Origin: Paucibacter sp. PLA-PC-4
GTDB lineage: Bacteria; Pseudomonadota; Gammaproteobacteria; Burkholderiales; Burkholderiaceae_C
Direction of reading: 5' to 3'
DNA length: 64,000 nucleotides
Assembly (NCBI RefSeq): GCF_026241155.1
Contig: NZ_JAPFGP010000011.1
Span: 124,001-188,000 of the forward strand
A program made the translations under genes and the position numbers. Position 1 is the stretch's first letter, and each line of letters opens with the position of its first letter. A model generated the notes under the pieces. That model had not been told where the DNA came from, ran no database searches, and was given only the letters and a program-made list of their open reading frames with translations. Positions 32,423-44,065 of this stretch are shown here, one piece after another.

Positions 32423-34810
32423 ATGCACGCATTGCTCCGTTCCCGTGCTCTACGCCATAGAGATCTCTGTGCAGCCATCCTGACAGGATTCGCTCTTCAG
32501 GGAGGGCTGGCGACACAGGCCGTCGCTGCGGATGCGGTGCTGGCGGCCACCCAGCAGGCGCACTTCGACATTCCTGCGGGGCCTTTGCCTGCGACCCTCG
32601 ACGCCATCGCAAAGCAGAGCGGTCGCGCAGTCATTTTCGACCGCAGCTATCTGGCTGAGCAGAACTCGCCGGCGATCAAAGGCAACTTCACCGCTGCACA
32701 AGCCATCGAGGCGGCCCTCGCGGGCAAGAAACTTCAGCTGTCGGAGAAGCCGTCGGGCGTGCTGCATGTTTATGTCATCGGCGAACTCGAGAAGGTGACG
32801 GTCTTTGCCAAGCGCGATCAAGCCGAAAAGGGGTTCAAGGCAGACCGCTCGGACACTGCCACTCGAAGCGGCACGGACCTGATGGATCTGGCGGGTGCCG
32901 TCACCATCATCACGAGCAAGGTCCTGGAAACACAGCAGGCCACGAATCTGCGGGACACGCTACGCAACGTCAGCGGCATCGGCTTTTCGGATTCGCCTCA
33001 AGGCCTTCCTACTTTCTCCGTTCGGGGCTTCAACAATCCTGCGACGACGACCAACGGCATTCCCGACCGCAACGCTTCCCAGGCCAACGTCTTTGGCATT
33101 GAACGCGTCGAAGTTCTGAAGGGCCCGCAGGCGATTCTGGCCGGCAACGGCTCACTGGGCGGTGGCGTCAACGTCGTGCTCAAGAAGCCATCGGCAGAGG
33201 TCGTCCGGGATGTGATGGTCCAGTACGGCACGAACAGCGACCGCACAATTGCCGGGGACTTTTCTGGCGCCGTTGTGGACGACAAGCGCTTCACCTACCG
33301 ACTGATCGCCTCCTCAGCCCATGCAGGCACAACGGATGCCGGCTACAAGGGCCGAGAAGACGCTTCGCTCATGCCGCAACTCCGTTGGAAGGACAGTGCC
33401 ACCGATCTGATTGCCGGGGTTACCTATCAGGAGCAGCATTTGCCGCTACCGCAGTACACGTTCGCTCGACGAGACGGGTACATCATGCCGACCCCGACCA
33501 TCCCCCTTAGCAACCCCAGCGACGGGTTTAACGTTCGACAGAAGCGGTCCTTCTACCAACTTGAGCAGAAGCTCACGCCATCGATCACGTTCATCAGCCG
33601 ACTACAGCGCGCGGACGATACGTTGTCGTTGAAGCAGTACTCCTCCTCTGGGGGGCTGAACTACGCCGCTGGCGCTGCGCGTGACAATCCGAACGGCACG
33701 ATTGGCCTTCGTGCTGGGTATTCCCGCACGCTCCAGTCTCAGACGTCCGGCGATCACTACGCTCGCATGCACTTCAGCACTGGCGATATCGACCACAAGT
33801 TTGTCGTCGGCGTGAACCACGACAATTTCGACTACGCGCAGACGCAGTATTCGGGCGCCCCGTCCAAGACCTTGACCTTGTACCCGACGGCCGCTGCAGT
33901 GGACCTGCCCGGCGCAGAATCCGCCAATCCGACCCTTTCGTTCATCTCCACTTCGAAGCAGTCGCAAAAAGCCGTGTACCTGCAGGATCAGATCTCCTGG
34001 GAGGACTGGGTTTTTCAACTGAATTGGAGACGCACGCTGGTCACCCTGTCGAGCAAGTTCGACAGTCCGGAGTTCAACTCAGTGTCCAACACGCCGGCAG
34101 TGACCGTGGGCCGCAATGCGCCCGGCGTGGGTGTCATCTACCGCCTCATGCCGTGGGTCTCGTTGTATGCGAACGTGGCAAATGGCTTCGTCGCGCAGAC
34201 ATCCGCCCAATGCGGCGGTGGTCTTGTGCCGCCCATCTCCAGCAAGAACAAGGAGATCGGTGCGAAGTTCTCGCTCTTCGGCAATAAGCTCTCGATCACG
34301 ACCGATGCGTTCCAGATCGACCAGTCAGGCACGCTGGTTTTTGACTCGGTCAATCGCTGCTACAACGTTCGCGCGGCCCAGCGGGCCACGGGCTACGAGT
34401 TCGATCTTCAGGGCGAACTGGCTCCCGGCTGGCAGGCGATCATGAACTACACCTATTCGACTTCCAAGGACGTCGTAAACCCGGCCGCCGTGTTCCCTGG
34501 CAAGCCTCGACACAAGGGCAGCTTCTGGACGACCTACAACCTGCCGCAAGTCAAAGGACTTGGTATCGGTCTTGGTGTCTCGGCGGAAAGCGGACAGCTG
34601 GGCACCTTCAATACGATCTACCCTTTCTACATCCCGAAGCAGGTCCAGGTCGATGCCAGCGTCTTCTATGAAATGCCCGCGTGGTCTTTCACCTTCGGCG
34701 TGAAGAACATCGCCGACCGGCAGCTGTACACCGGCACGACGTCCGCCAGCTTCGTGCCGGTCATACAAGGACGGAATTTCATGGTGACCGCGAAGCACAG
34801 CTTCAACTGA
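32423..34810 (+). CDS. STN-domain TonB-dependent receptor, siderophore type
   Basis: About 795 aa from the ATG at 32423; a GTG at 32375 would add 16 residues. Signal region with basic RSRALRHRD then hydrophobic AAILTGFALQGG to AVAADA. An N-terminal STN signalling domain follows (FDIPAGPLPATLDAIAKQSG and following residues, about 30-95), then plug (QGLPTFSVRGFNNP, VEVLKGPQAILAGNGSLGGGVNVVLKKP) and barrel ending in TAKHSFN. STN receptors usually signal to an anti-sigma factor, yet no sigma/anti-sigma pair is next to it. The ABC importer downstream implies a peptide or peptide-like ligand. Confidence 0.88.
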   Translation: MHALLRSRALRHRDLCAAILTGFALQGGLATQAVAADAVLAATQQAHFDIPAGPLPATLDAIAKQSGRAVIFDRSYLAEQNSPAIKGNFTAAQAIEAALAGKKLQLSEKPSGVLHVYVIGELEKVTVFAKRDQAEKGFKADRSDTATRSGTDLMDLAGAVTIITSKVLETQQATNLRDTLRNVSGIGFSDSPQGLPTFSVRGFNNPATTTNGIPDRNASQANVFGIERVEVLKGPQAILAGNGSLGGGVNVVLKKPSAEVVRDVMVQYGTNSDRTIAGDFSGAVVDDKRFTYRLIASSAHAGTTDAGYKGREDASLMPQLRWKDSATDLIAGVTYQEQHLPLPQYTFARRDGYIMPTPTIPLSNPSDGFNVRQKRSFYQLEQKLTPSITFISRLQRADDTLSLKQYSSSGGLNYAAGAARDNPNGTIGLRAGYSRTLQSQTSGDHYARMHFSTGDIDHKFVVGVNHDNFDYAQTQYSGAPSKTLTLYPTAAAVDLPGAESANPTLSFISTSKQSQKAVYLQDQISWEDWVFQLNWRRTLVTLSSKFDSPEFNSVSNTPAVTVGRNAPGVGVIYRLMPWVSLYANVANGFVAQTSAQCGGGLVPPISSKNKEIGAKFSLFGNKLSITTDAFQIDQSGTLVFDSVNRCYNVRAAQRATGYEFDLQGELAPGWQAIMNYTYSTSKDVVNPAAVFPGKPRHKGSFWTTYNLPQVKGLGIGLGVSAESGQLGTFNTIYPFYIPKQVQVDASVFYEMPAWSFTFGVKNIADRQLYTGTTSASFVPVIQGRNFMVTAKHSFN

Positions 34811-34883
34811 CCACAGCACAGCCGCGCTTGAGGGGTTGGACCGGATTCCGGTTCAGCCCTCCTACATTTTCAAGGGCATTTTG

Positions 34884-36692
34884 ATGAGCGCTACCACTTC
34901 CCTTCTGATGGATCCGGTGCACCAAGGGCCCGCCGACGTCACTCCGCCAGACGCACCAGGCGACCACGCCGCGCTGGACTCTTCGAGACGTCCCCCGCTG
35001 GTCGGCTTCGTTCTGCAGTACTGGAAATCCGAAGACAAATGGAAGGCGTTGGCGCTACTGGCCATCACCATTGGCATCACGTTCCTTGTGACCTACTTGA
35101 TGGTTTGGGCAAACAAGTTGGTCGGAGAGGTGACGGACGCCATCGTGAACAAGAGGTGGGACATCCTGCTGCCCACGTTTGCGACGGGCATCGGCGTGGG
35201 TGTGCTGTCAGGTCTGGTGGTCATCACCAATGTCGCCATCGGGCAAATACTGGATCTGCGCTGGCGTGCATGGCTGACCGAGCGATTCCTGGCGCGCTGG
35301 ACCAGTTCCAGCAAGTTCTACGACATCGAGCGCGACGGGCTGCTCTTGAACGCGGATCAGCGCATCGCCGAAGACGTGCGCATCTTCACCGACACGTCTC
35401 TCAATCTCTTCGGCAACCTGGTCAGCACGGTTACGCACATCATCACCTTCGTCATCCTGCTTTGGGGCCTTTCGCAGACCATCGAGATCGAGCTGTTCGG
35501 CAGCACCTGGGTGGTGTACGGATACATGGTCTACATCGCCTTCGCATGGGCCATCGGTGGACTCGCCGTGACGCACTACTTCGGCAAGAAGCTCATCGCT
35601 CTGAACATGCAGAAACAAGGGGTAGAGGCCGACTACCGCTACCTGGCAATGCAGTTACGCGAGAACGCGGAGCAGATCGCGCTCTACAAGGGTGGCGAGC
35701 GGGAGCACCGCCGGCTGACCGAGCGCTTTGCCTATGTGAAGCGAAACTTCCTGCAGATCGTTGCCCGCACCTGGAAGGTGGACACCGCTCGCAATACCTA
35801 CGGCCTGTTCTTCGACCCTCTGAGTACGGTGGCAGCGCTGCCACTGTACTTCGCTGGAAAGGTCACGTACGGTGGAATGATGCGTGCCGCAGGCGCCTTT
35901 GGGGCTTTGAAGCAAGCCCTCAGCTTCTTCTCCCAGGCCTATGTAGGCTTCACGAATTGGTTGGCCGTCACGAACCGGCTGCGCGATTTGCATGCGGCGC
36001 TTGACGAAGTCGAAGCGCGGGGAATGGGTGGGTTCGAGCTGACGCAGGCCGAGCAAAACGCGATCACCACCACCGAAATCTGCTTGCTCGCCCCCACGGG
36101 CGAGCTTCTGACGCGCGTCGAGCCCGTGGCCTTCGGGAGCGGTGAGCGCTGGCTGGTACGCGGCGCCTCAGGAGCGGGCAAGAGCACTCTGCTGCGTGCC
36201 ATCGCGGGCATCTGGCCGCATGGCTCCGGCAAGATCTGCACGCCACGCGATGCTTCCATCATGTTCCTGCCTCAGCGCAGCTATATCCCCAGCGGCAGCT
36301 TGGCGGCAGCATTGAGCTATCCCGGGGAACCCACGCAGTTCTCTGAGGGCAGGTTGACGGAGGTTCTCCACACGTGTGGCCTGGGCCGCCTTCAAGGATC
36401 ACTCAGCCGGGCGGACCACTGGCAGCAAAAGCTCTCAGGCGGAGAGCAACAGCGATTGGCGTTCGCGCGGGTCTTGTTGCATCGGCCGGCATTCGTCTTC
36501 CTCGACGAAGCTACGAGCGCGCTTGACCCCGAGACGGAGCGGCTGCTCTACGACGCCATCTTGACCCATCTGCCCGAGGCCGGTGTCATCAGCATCGCGC
36601 ACCGGGAGTCGCTGGCGGCCTATCACGATCGCGTCCTGTACGTCAGACCGAATGCAGGGCGCAGCAGCGGCGACCTTGCGCAACTGTCATGA
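34884..36692 (+). CDS. SbmA/BacA-like ABC importer with fused ATPase (YddA type)
   Basis: 602 aa from the ATG at 34884; a TTG at 34836 is an alternative. The N-terminal membrane domain (about 60-350) has the SbmA/BacA-like segments WRAWLTERFLARW and NADQRIAEDVRIFTDTSLNLFGNL. The C-terminal ATPase has Walker A GASGAGKSTLL, signature LSGGEQQRLAFARVLL and Walker B FVFLDEATSALD. Relatives move peptides such as microcins and Bac7, bleomycin or cobalamin across the inner membrane. It follows the receptor by 73 bp, making a complete outer-to-inner-membrane uptake route. Confidence 0.9.
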   Translation: MSATTSLLMDPVHQGPADVTPPDAPGDHAALDSSRRPPLVGFVLQYWKSEDKWKALALLAITIGITFLVTYLMVWANKLVGEVTDAIVNKRWDILLPTFATGIGVGVLSGLVVITNVAIGQILDLRWRAWLTERFLARWTSSSKFYDIERDGLLLNADQRIAEDVRIFTDTSLNLFGNLVSTVTHIITFVILLWGLSQTIEIELFGSTWVVYGYMVYIAFAWAIGGLAVTHYFGKKLIALNMQKQGVEADYRYLAMQLRENAEQIALYKGGEREHRRLTERFAYVKRNFLQIVARTWKVDTARNTYGLFFDPLSTVAALPLYFAGKVTYGGMMRAAGAFGALKQALSFFSQAYVGFTNWLAVTNRLRDLHAALDEVEARGMGGFELTQAEQNAITTTEICLLAPTGELLTRVEPVAFGSGERWLVRGASGAGKSTLLRAIAGIWPHGSGKICTPRDASIMFLPQRSYIPSGSLAAALSYPGEPTQFSEGRLTEVLHTCGLGRLQGSLSRADHWQQKLSGGEQQRLAFARVLLHRPAFVFLDEATSALDPETERLLYDAILTHLPEAGVISIAHRESLAAYHDRVLYVRPNAGRSSGDLAQLS

Positions 36693-36699
36693 AACTGGA

Positions 36700-36740
36700 C
36701 TCAGTACGGATCTGGCTGCTAGCGGCCAGACCGTACTGAG
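36700..36740. promoter_or_regulatory. Candidate MocR operator, site 2 (also a strong hairpin)
   Basis: Half-sites CTCAGTACGG (36700-36709) and CCGTACTGAG (36731-36740), centres 31 bp apart, differ from site 1 by only a few bases. The symmetry extends inward (CTGGC with GCCAG), so the region can fold into a 16-bp stem with one bulged base. It lies 8 bp after the importer stop and 52 bp before the thioredoxin gene. An operator for the thioredoxin operon, a terminator, or both are possible. Confidence 0.65.
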
Positions 36741-36791
36741 ATTCGTCCCGTCGCGCCCGTACGCTTTAGCTATTGTTCACTAAAGGTTCAC

Positions 36792-37124
36792 ATGTCCACC
36801 AATTTTGTTGTCACCACCGATCAAGCGTTTGCCGCGGACGTCGATCAACGCAAGGGCGTCGTGCTCGTTGACTTCTGGGCCGAATGGTGCGCTCCATGCA
36901 AATCTCTGCTGCCTGTGCTCGGCGAGATCGCCGATGTCTACGAAGGCGAAGCCGCGGTAGTGAAAGTCAACGCCGATGAGAACAAGGCCATCACCACTCG
37001 CTTCGATGTGAGAGGCCTGCCAACTTTGATTCTGTTCAAGGACGGCGTGGAGCAGGAGCGTGTGCTGGGCATGACGTCCAAGACGCGAATCGCAGCACTG
37101 CTTGACAAGTACCTGGAGGCCTGA
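36792..37124 (+). CDS. Thioredoxin
   Basis: 110 aa with the redox motif WCAPC (Cys33, Cys36), the preceding VVLVDFWAE, a conserved GLPTLILF cis-proline loop and GMTSKTRIAALLDKYL. It is a single-domain cytoplasmic thioredoxin without a signal peptide. It opens a tight operon (1 bp to the next gene) with two peptidases and, later, its own reductase. That pairing suggests reduction of disulfide-containing imported peptides (inference). Confidence 0.92.
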   Translation: MSTNFVVTTDQAFAADVDQRKGVVLVDFWAEWCAPCKSLLPVLGEIADVYEGEAAVVKVNADENKAITTRFDVRGLPTLILFKDGVEQERVLGMTSKTRIAALLDKYLEA

Positions 37125-37125
37125 G

Positions 37126-37992
37126 ATGTTGGCCGCATTCAACAGCAAGCCCGAAGTCCGAACTGCTGCGCTCGCGCGGCTCAACGAGCGCTTCAAGGCC
37201 GGGACGTTGACGCCCGGGGCAATGTTCTTCAACGGAAAGCTTGCGACACCCGCCGCCGCACTCATCGACAGCAGTGATGGCCAGGTATGGGAGGCTCAGC
37301 TAGGCCTGGCTCAGTGGATGGCATTCGCCATCGACTACGCCACGGCACGCTTCTCCGGCGAGAGGACCATCGCACTCGTTGGCGAGTTGCTGGGATCCGT
37401 CCCGCTCGGCAGCGATACCGGCCGCCTCGGCTGCCGCGTCGTGAACGAGGTGCTCGCGTCAGTCGCGCAACAACTTGCGGAGTGCGGCGAGCAGACCCGA
37501 CCACTGATCGCTGCTTGCGAGGATATCCAGAAGCTGCACGGCGAGATACTTGCCGGCGGCGCGCCCTCACCGGCAGCCTGGCGGTTGGTGAGAAAGAAAG
37601 CTGTCCAGGCCACGGACGACCTTTCGGATCCTCTTGAAAAGTCGCTCGGCGCTTGTGTTGAAGGCGCGGCTTGGAATCCTATCCAGTCGCCGACCAGCGT
37701 GGGCGATGTGCTTCGTCTGCGCGGTCAGGTGCCCGTCGAGCATGTGAACAAGCTGTTCGGTTGGACGGACGAGGATGACAAGCGCATCCGAAGACTGCTC
37801 GGTGAGATGCACGAGAAGTACCTCAAGGACAAGCCGTTCGCAGGCAAGGACGTTTTCATGCACCTGCGCGAGGACCACCCCGAGGCCGAGGCGCGACTGC
37901 TGGCGTACACCAAATTCCAGAAGGGCGAGAACGCCCGCGCTGCAGAGCAGGCTGCTCAGCAGCTCTTGCACGTTGCCCAGGGGGTGCAGTGA
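37126..37992 (+). CDS. Unknown 288-aa protein between thioredoxin and S9 peptidase
   Basis: ATG at 37126, 1 bp after the thioredoxin stop; overlaps the S9 peptidase GTG start by 4 bp. Predicted cytoplasmic and helical; no signal peptide or membrane segment. Features: an N-terminal Ala/Leu-rich helix, an FFNGKLATPAAALIDSSDGQVWE segment, three scattered cysteines and a charged C-terminal half (KRIRRLLGEMHEKYLKDKPFAGKDVFMHL). I do not recognise a family. Translational coupling on both sides implies a role in the same peptide-handling process, for example as a chaperone-like adaptor. Confidence 0.8.
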   Translation: MLAAFNSKPEVRTAALARLNERFKAGTLTPGAMFFNGKLATPAAALIDSSDGQVWEAQLGLAQWMAFAIDYATARFSGERTIALVGELLGSVPLGSDTGRLGCRVVNEVLASVAQQLAECGEQTRPLIAACEDIQKLHGEILAGGAPSPAAWRLVRKKAVQATDDLSDPLEKSLGACVEGAAWNPIQSPTSVGDVLRLRGQVPVEHVNKLFGWTDEDDKRIRRLLGEMHEKYLKDKPFAGKDVFMHLREDHPEAEARLLAYTKFQKGENARAAEQAAQQLLHVAQGVQ

Positions 37993-39905
37993 TCCCCCGT
38001 GCGTTACTGTTCGGCAACGCATCGATTGCCAACCCCAGCATCAGCCCCGATGGGAACTGGCTGGCCTGGGCGGCCAGCGCGGACCAGATCATGAACCTCT
38101 GGGTAGCGCCGCGCGTCGACATGGGCGCCGCACGCCAAGTCACCTTCGACACAGGCCGCGGCGTGACTGGCCATTTCTGGTCCAAGGATTCCGCCTACCT
38201 GCTATTCAGCCAGGACACCGACGGCGACGAGAATTTCAAGCTCCACGCCGTCGAACTGGCCACGGGTGAGCAGCGGTGCTTGACGCCCTTTGATGGCACG
38301 CGGGCCTCCATTGCATACATCAGCCGCAAGACGCCCGGCAAGATCCTCGTCAACCTGAACCGCCGCGACAAGCGCTTTGCCGATCTGTTCACACTGGAAC
38401 TGGCTAGCGGCGAGATGGCGCTGGTCGCCGAGAATCCGGGCGTCGCGAGCTTCATCGTGGACGACAGCTACAACGTGCGCTTCGCCGTGGGCCCCACGGC
38501 AGACGGTGGGCGCCAGTTGCTGGAGCCTAGTGACACAGGTGATTGGAGAACCTGCAGTGTTGCAGGCCCCGAAGATGCCCGTAACACCGGTTGGGCGCAC
38601 GTCGACTCCGCCGGCACCACGCTGTACGCCTTCGACAGCCGCGACCGTGACACGTCGGCCTTGGTTGCCATCGACTTGGCCACACGCGAAACCACTGTGC
38701 TTGGTGCGAGCCCCTTGGCCGACGTGAACAGCATGATCACGGACATGAAAACGTACCGTCCGGTTGCCTTTTGGACCCATCACGAGCGCCCGACCATCCA
38801 TGTGCTGGACGAATCGGTCCGTGCCGACGTGGACTTCTTGAATGCACAAGACATTGGTCAGTGGGGGATTTCGAGCCGCACGCTGGATGACAGGATCTGG
38901 CTCGTTGGAAGCTCTTCAGACACGCAGACAGGCGTGACCTGGTTGTACGAGCGTTCGGCTAAGACGCTAGAGCAGCTTTTCGTGCATCGGCCAGAGCTGC
39001 AAGACCTGCCGATGGCGCGCATGCAGTCCACCATCGTGCACGCTCGTGACGGACTGAAGCTTGTCTGCTATCTCACGCTCCCACGGGATGCGGACACGGG
39101 CGAGCCGCTCAAGGCCAAGTCGCCACTACCCATGGCCCTGCTAGTCCATGGAGGCCCGTGGGACCGGGATCGGTTCGGCTTCAACAGCATGCACCAGTTG
39201 CTTGCAGACCGGGGTTATGCCGTCTTGAATGTGAACTTCCGGTCTTCGACTGGCTTTGGCAAGCGCTTTATCAACGCGGGCGACGGCCAGTGGGGCCGCA
39301 AGATGGACGACGATCTGGACGATGCCGTCGACTGGGCCATTGCCGCCGGCATCGCCGACCCCAAGCGCATTGCCATCGTCGGCGGCAGCTACGGCGGCTT
39401 CGCGGTGCTGTCCGCGTTGACGAAACAACCCGGCCGCTATGCCTGCGGCGTCGACATCGTCGGCCCTAGCAACCTCCAGTCTCTCCTGGCTGCTATTCCG
39501 CCGCACTGGGAACACGAGCGCCAGATGCTGTATCGCGCCGTTGGCAACCCAACTACGCCGCAAGGCATCGCCGAGCTGAAGGCGCGCTCGCCGCTGCACG
39601 CTGCCGGCAACATCACCGACCCGTTGATGATCGCCCAGGGCGCCAATGATCCCCGTGTGCCCCAGACCGAATCGGACCAGATGGTTGACAAGCTTGTGTC
39701 ACGCGGAATTCCGGTCACCTATGTACTGTTTCCTGACGAAGGTCACGGCTTCTCCCGCGAGCCGAACCGGCTGGTCTTCAACGCCATGATGGAAGCTTTT
39801 CTCGCGCGCCACCTGGGTGGTGAGATGGAGCCTTTCGAGGTCGAAGACTTTGTGGGCACCACCATGCAGGTCCGCCAAGGTGACCTGCCCTACGGACGGA
39901 GTTGA
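37989..39905 (+). CDS. S9-family (prolyl oligopeptidase-like) serine peptidase
   Basis: 638 aa from a GTG at 37989 overlapping the previous stop. The N-terminal two-thirds is a beta-propeller-like region (repeated SKDSAYLLFSQDTDGDEN-type blades). The C-terminal alpha/beta-hydrolase has the nucleophile in GGSYGGFAVLSAL, the aspartate in QGANDPRVPQTE and the histidine in DEGHGFSREPNR. No signal peptide, so cytoplasmic. S9 enzymes cleave short peptides, and related S9 proteins act as lasso-peptide isopeptidases. It would degrade the imported peptide. Confidence 0.9.
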   Translation: MIPRALLFGNASIANPSISPDGNWLAWAASADQIMNLWVAPRVDMGAARQVTFDTGRGVTGHFWSKDSAYLLFSQDTDGDENFKLHAVELATGEQRCLTPFDGTRASIAYISRKTPGKILVNLNRRDKRFADLFTLELASGEMALVAENPGVASFIVDDSYNVRFAVGPTADGGRQLLEPSDTGDWRTCSVAGPEDARNTGWAHVDSAGTTLYAFDSRDRDTSALVAIDLATRETTVLGASPLADVNSMITDMKTYRPVAFWTHHERPTIHVLDESVRADVDFLNAQDIGQWGISSRTLDDRIWLVGSSSDTQTGVTWLYERSAKTLEQLFVHRPELQDLPMARMQSTIVHARDGLKLVCYLTLPRDADTGEPLKAKSPLPMALLVHGGPWDRDRFGFNSMHQLLADRGYAVLNVNFRSSTGFGKRFINAGDGQWGRKMDDDLDDAVDWAIAAGIADPKRIAIVGGSYGGFAVLSALTKQPGRYACGVDIVGPSNLQSLLAAIPPHWEHERQMLYRAVGNPTTPQGIAELKARSPLHAAGNITDPLMIAQGANDPRVPQTESDQMVDKLVSRGIPVTYVLFPDEGHGFSREPNRLVFNAMMEAFLARHLGGEMEPFEVEDFVGTTMQVRQGDLPYGRS

Positions 39906-39934
39906 GCGCCAGACGGGACAAGCTCGATCGAATC

Positions 39935-40444
39935 ATGGCCAAGGCAAAGATCGACTCGATCGACTGCAAGATCCTGGAGCAGCTGCAGCGCAACGCTGAC
40001 TTGCAGATATCCGATCTTGCAGAAGCGGTCGGGCTGTCTCAGACGCGTTGTTGGCGGTGGGTGCAGCGCCTGAAGGAAGCCAGCGTCATCAAGGGCAACG
40101 TGACGCTGCTGGACCTACATCAGCTCAACGTCGGAGTCACGGTGTTCGTTACGGTGCGTGCGAGCACACACACCCAGGCGTGGTTCGACCGTTTCGCAGG
40201 GACCGTCGAGGCCATTCCTGAGGTGGTCGAGTACTACCGGATGAGCGCAGACCTTGACTACTTGCTTTGCGTCGTCGTGCCTGACATCGCCGCCTATGGT
40301 CTGAGCCCTCTGCCCTCATCATGCCAGCTTGTCGGAGGCCGTTACAGAATGACATTCGGATCAGCTTGTCTCGTGGCGCTACCACTGGCGCCGCGCTTGG
40401 CCTCACTGGCGAGGACGGAGGCAACTTGGCCACGCCGATGCTGA
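39935..40444 (+). CDS. Lrp/AsnC-family regulator with altered C-terminus
   Basis: The ATG at 39935 was chosen; an in-frame TTG at 39902 overlapping the S9 stop is possible. The HTH (IDCKILEQLQRNADLQISDLAEAVGLSQTRCWRWVQRL) and the ligand-binding RAM domain are normal up to VVVPDIAAYG near 40305. The usual last 30-40 residues of the family are absent and replaced by an unrelated tail. This coincides with the start of a TauE/SafE-like fragment, so the gene appears cut by a recombination junction. DNA binding may persist but ligand response is doubtful. Confidence 0.75.
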   Translation: MAKAKIDSIDCKILEQLQRNADLQISDLAEAVGLSQTRCWRWVQRLKEASVIKGNVTLLDLHQLNVGVTVFVTVRASTHTQAWFDRFAGTVEAIPEVVEYYRMSADLDYLLCVVVPDIAAYGLSPLPSSCQLVGGRYRMTFGSACLVALPLAPRLASLARTEATWPRRC

Positions 40445-40560
40445 TGATCGGGGCGGGATTGAGCCACACGCAGACAGCGCCCGTCGCCTTTGTGGCCACG
40501 GCGTGCGGGGCAGCTCTGGGCACAGCGTCAACCTGCGCGAAGGGCCGGTGCGCTTTCATT
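40363..40560 (+). pseudogene. TauE/SafE-like fragment
   Basis: In the frame starting at 40321 the translation SRGATTGAALGLTGEDGG and then LATPMLMIGAGLSHTQTAPVAF, ending AALGTASTCAKGRCAF, matches the conserved N-terminal TSUP repeat (GLTGxGGxxLAxPxL, TQAAPVA). The first ~10 residues and everything after the first two helices are missing. It is a remnant inserted between the Lrp gene and the thioredoxin reductase. Confidence 0.6.
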
Positions 40561-40651
40561 CACAACACCAGCGATGGACGCCCTGCGGACGACTCCATAC
40601 GCAGTTCGCCGCCAGCCCCTAGGCGCGTGCAGCGTGGCTTCGCTGCGCTGA

Positions 40652-43752
<3,101 letters not shown>

Positions 43753-44065
43753 CTCGTCTCTCGCAGGCCCCACTGACCGCTTGATGGATGCGCCGACATT
43801 CGTCGTTCACCAGCGAGTGACTCTTGCCAGCCTCAAGCCTGTGCAGCCGCTGCCGTCCATCGCGGCACCTAGCTGACTACCGAGTCGCTGCGACAGAGCC
43901 GCCATTCGCCTACCATCGCAGGACAAGCAGCAATGACCGCCGCAGAGGGGAAGCAGGCGTTCAAGCCATCTCGACGCTGGTAGCTGCGTCAAGCGGTTGA
44001 GAATATTCGCCGAACAGGTGCTCTCGACCCTGAAGAAAATAGCAAGAGGGATGCAAGGAGGCTTC
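43753..44065. other. Gap before the serine hydrolase gene
   Basis: 313 bp without a convincing gene. It ends in a clear Shine-Dalgarno AAGGAGG (44055-44061) that supports the start at 44066. Confidence 0.5.

Noticed and set aside
36700-36740. Simple rho-independent terminator
   Set aside because: The stem is strong but there is no T-run, and its outer arms match the operator half-sites at 32324-32363, so an operator is the better primary reading.
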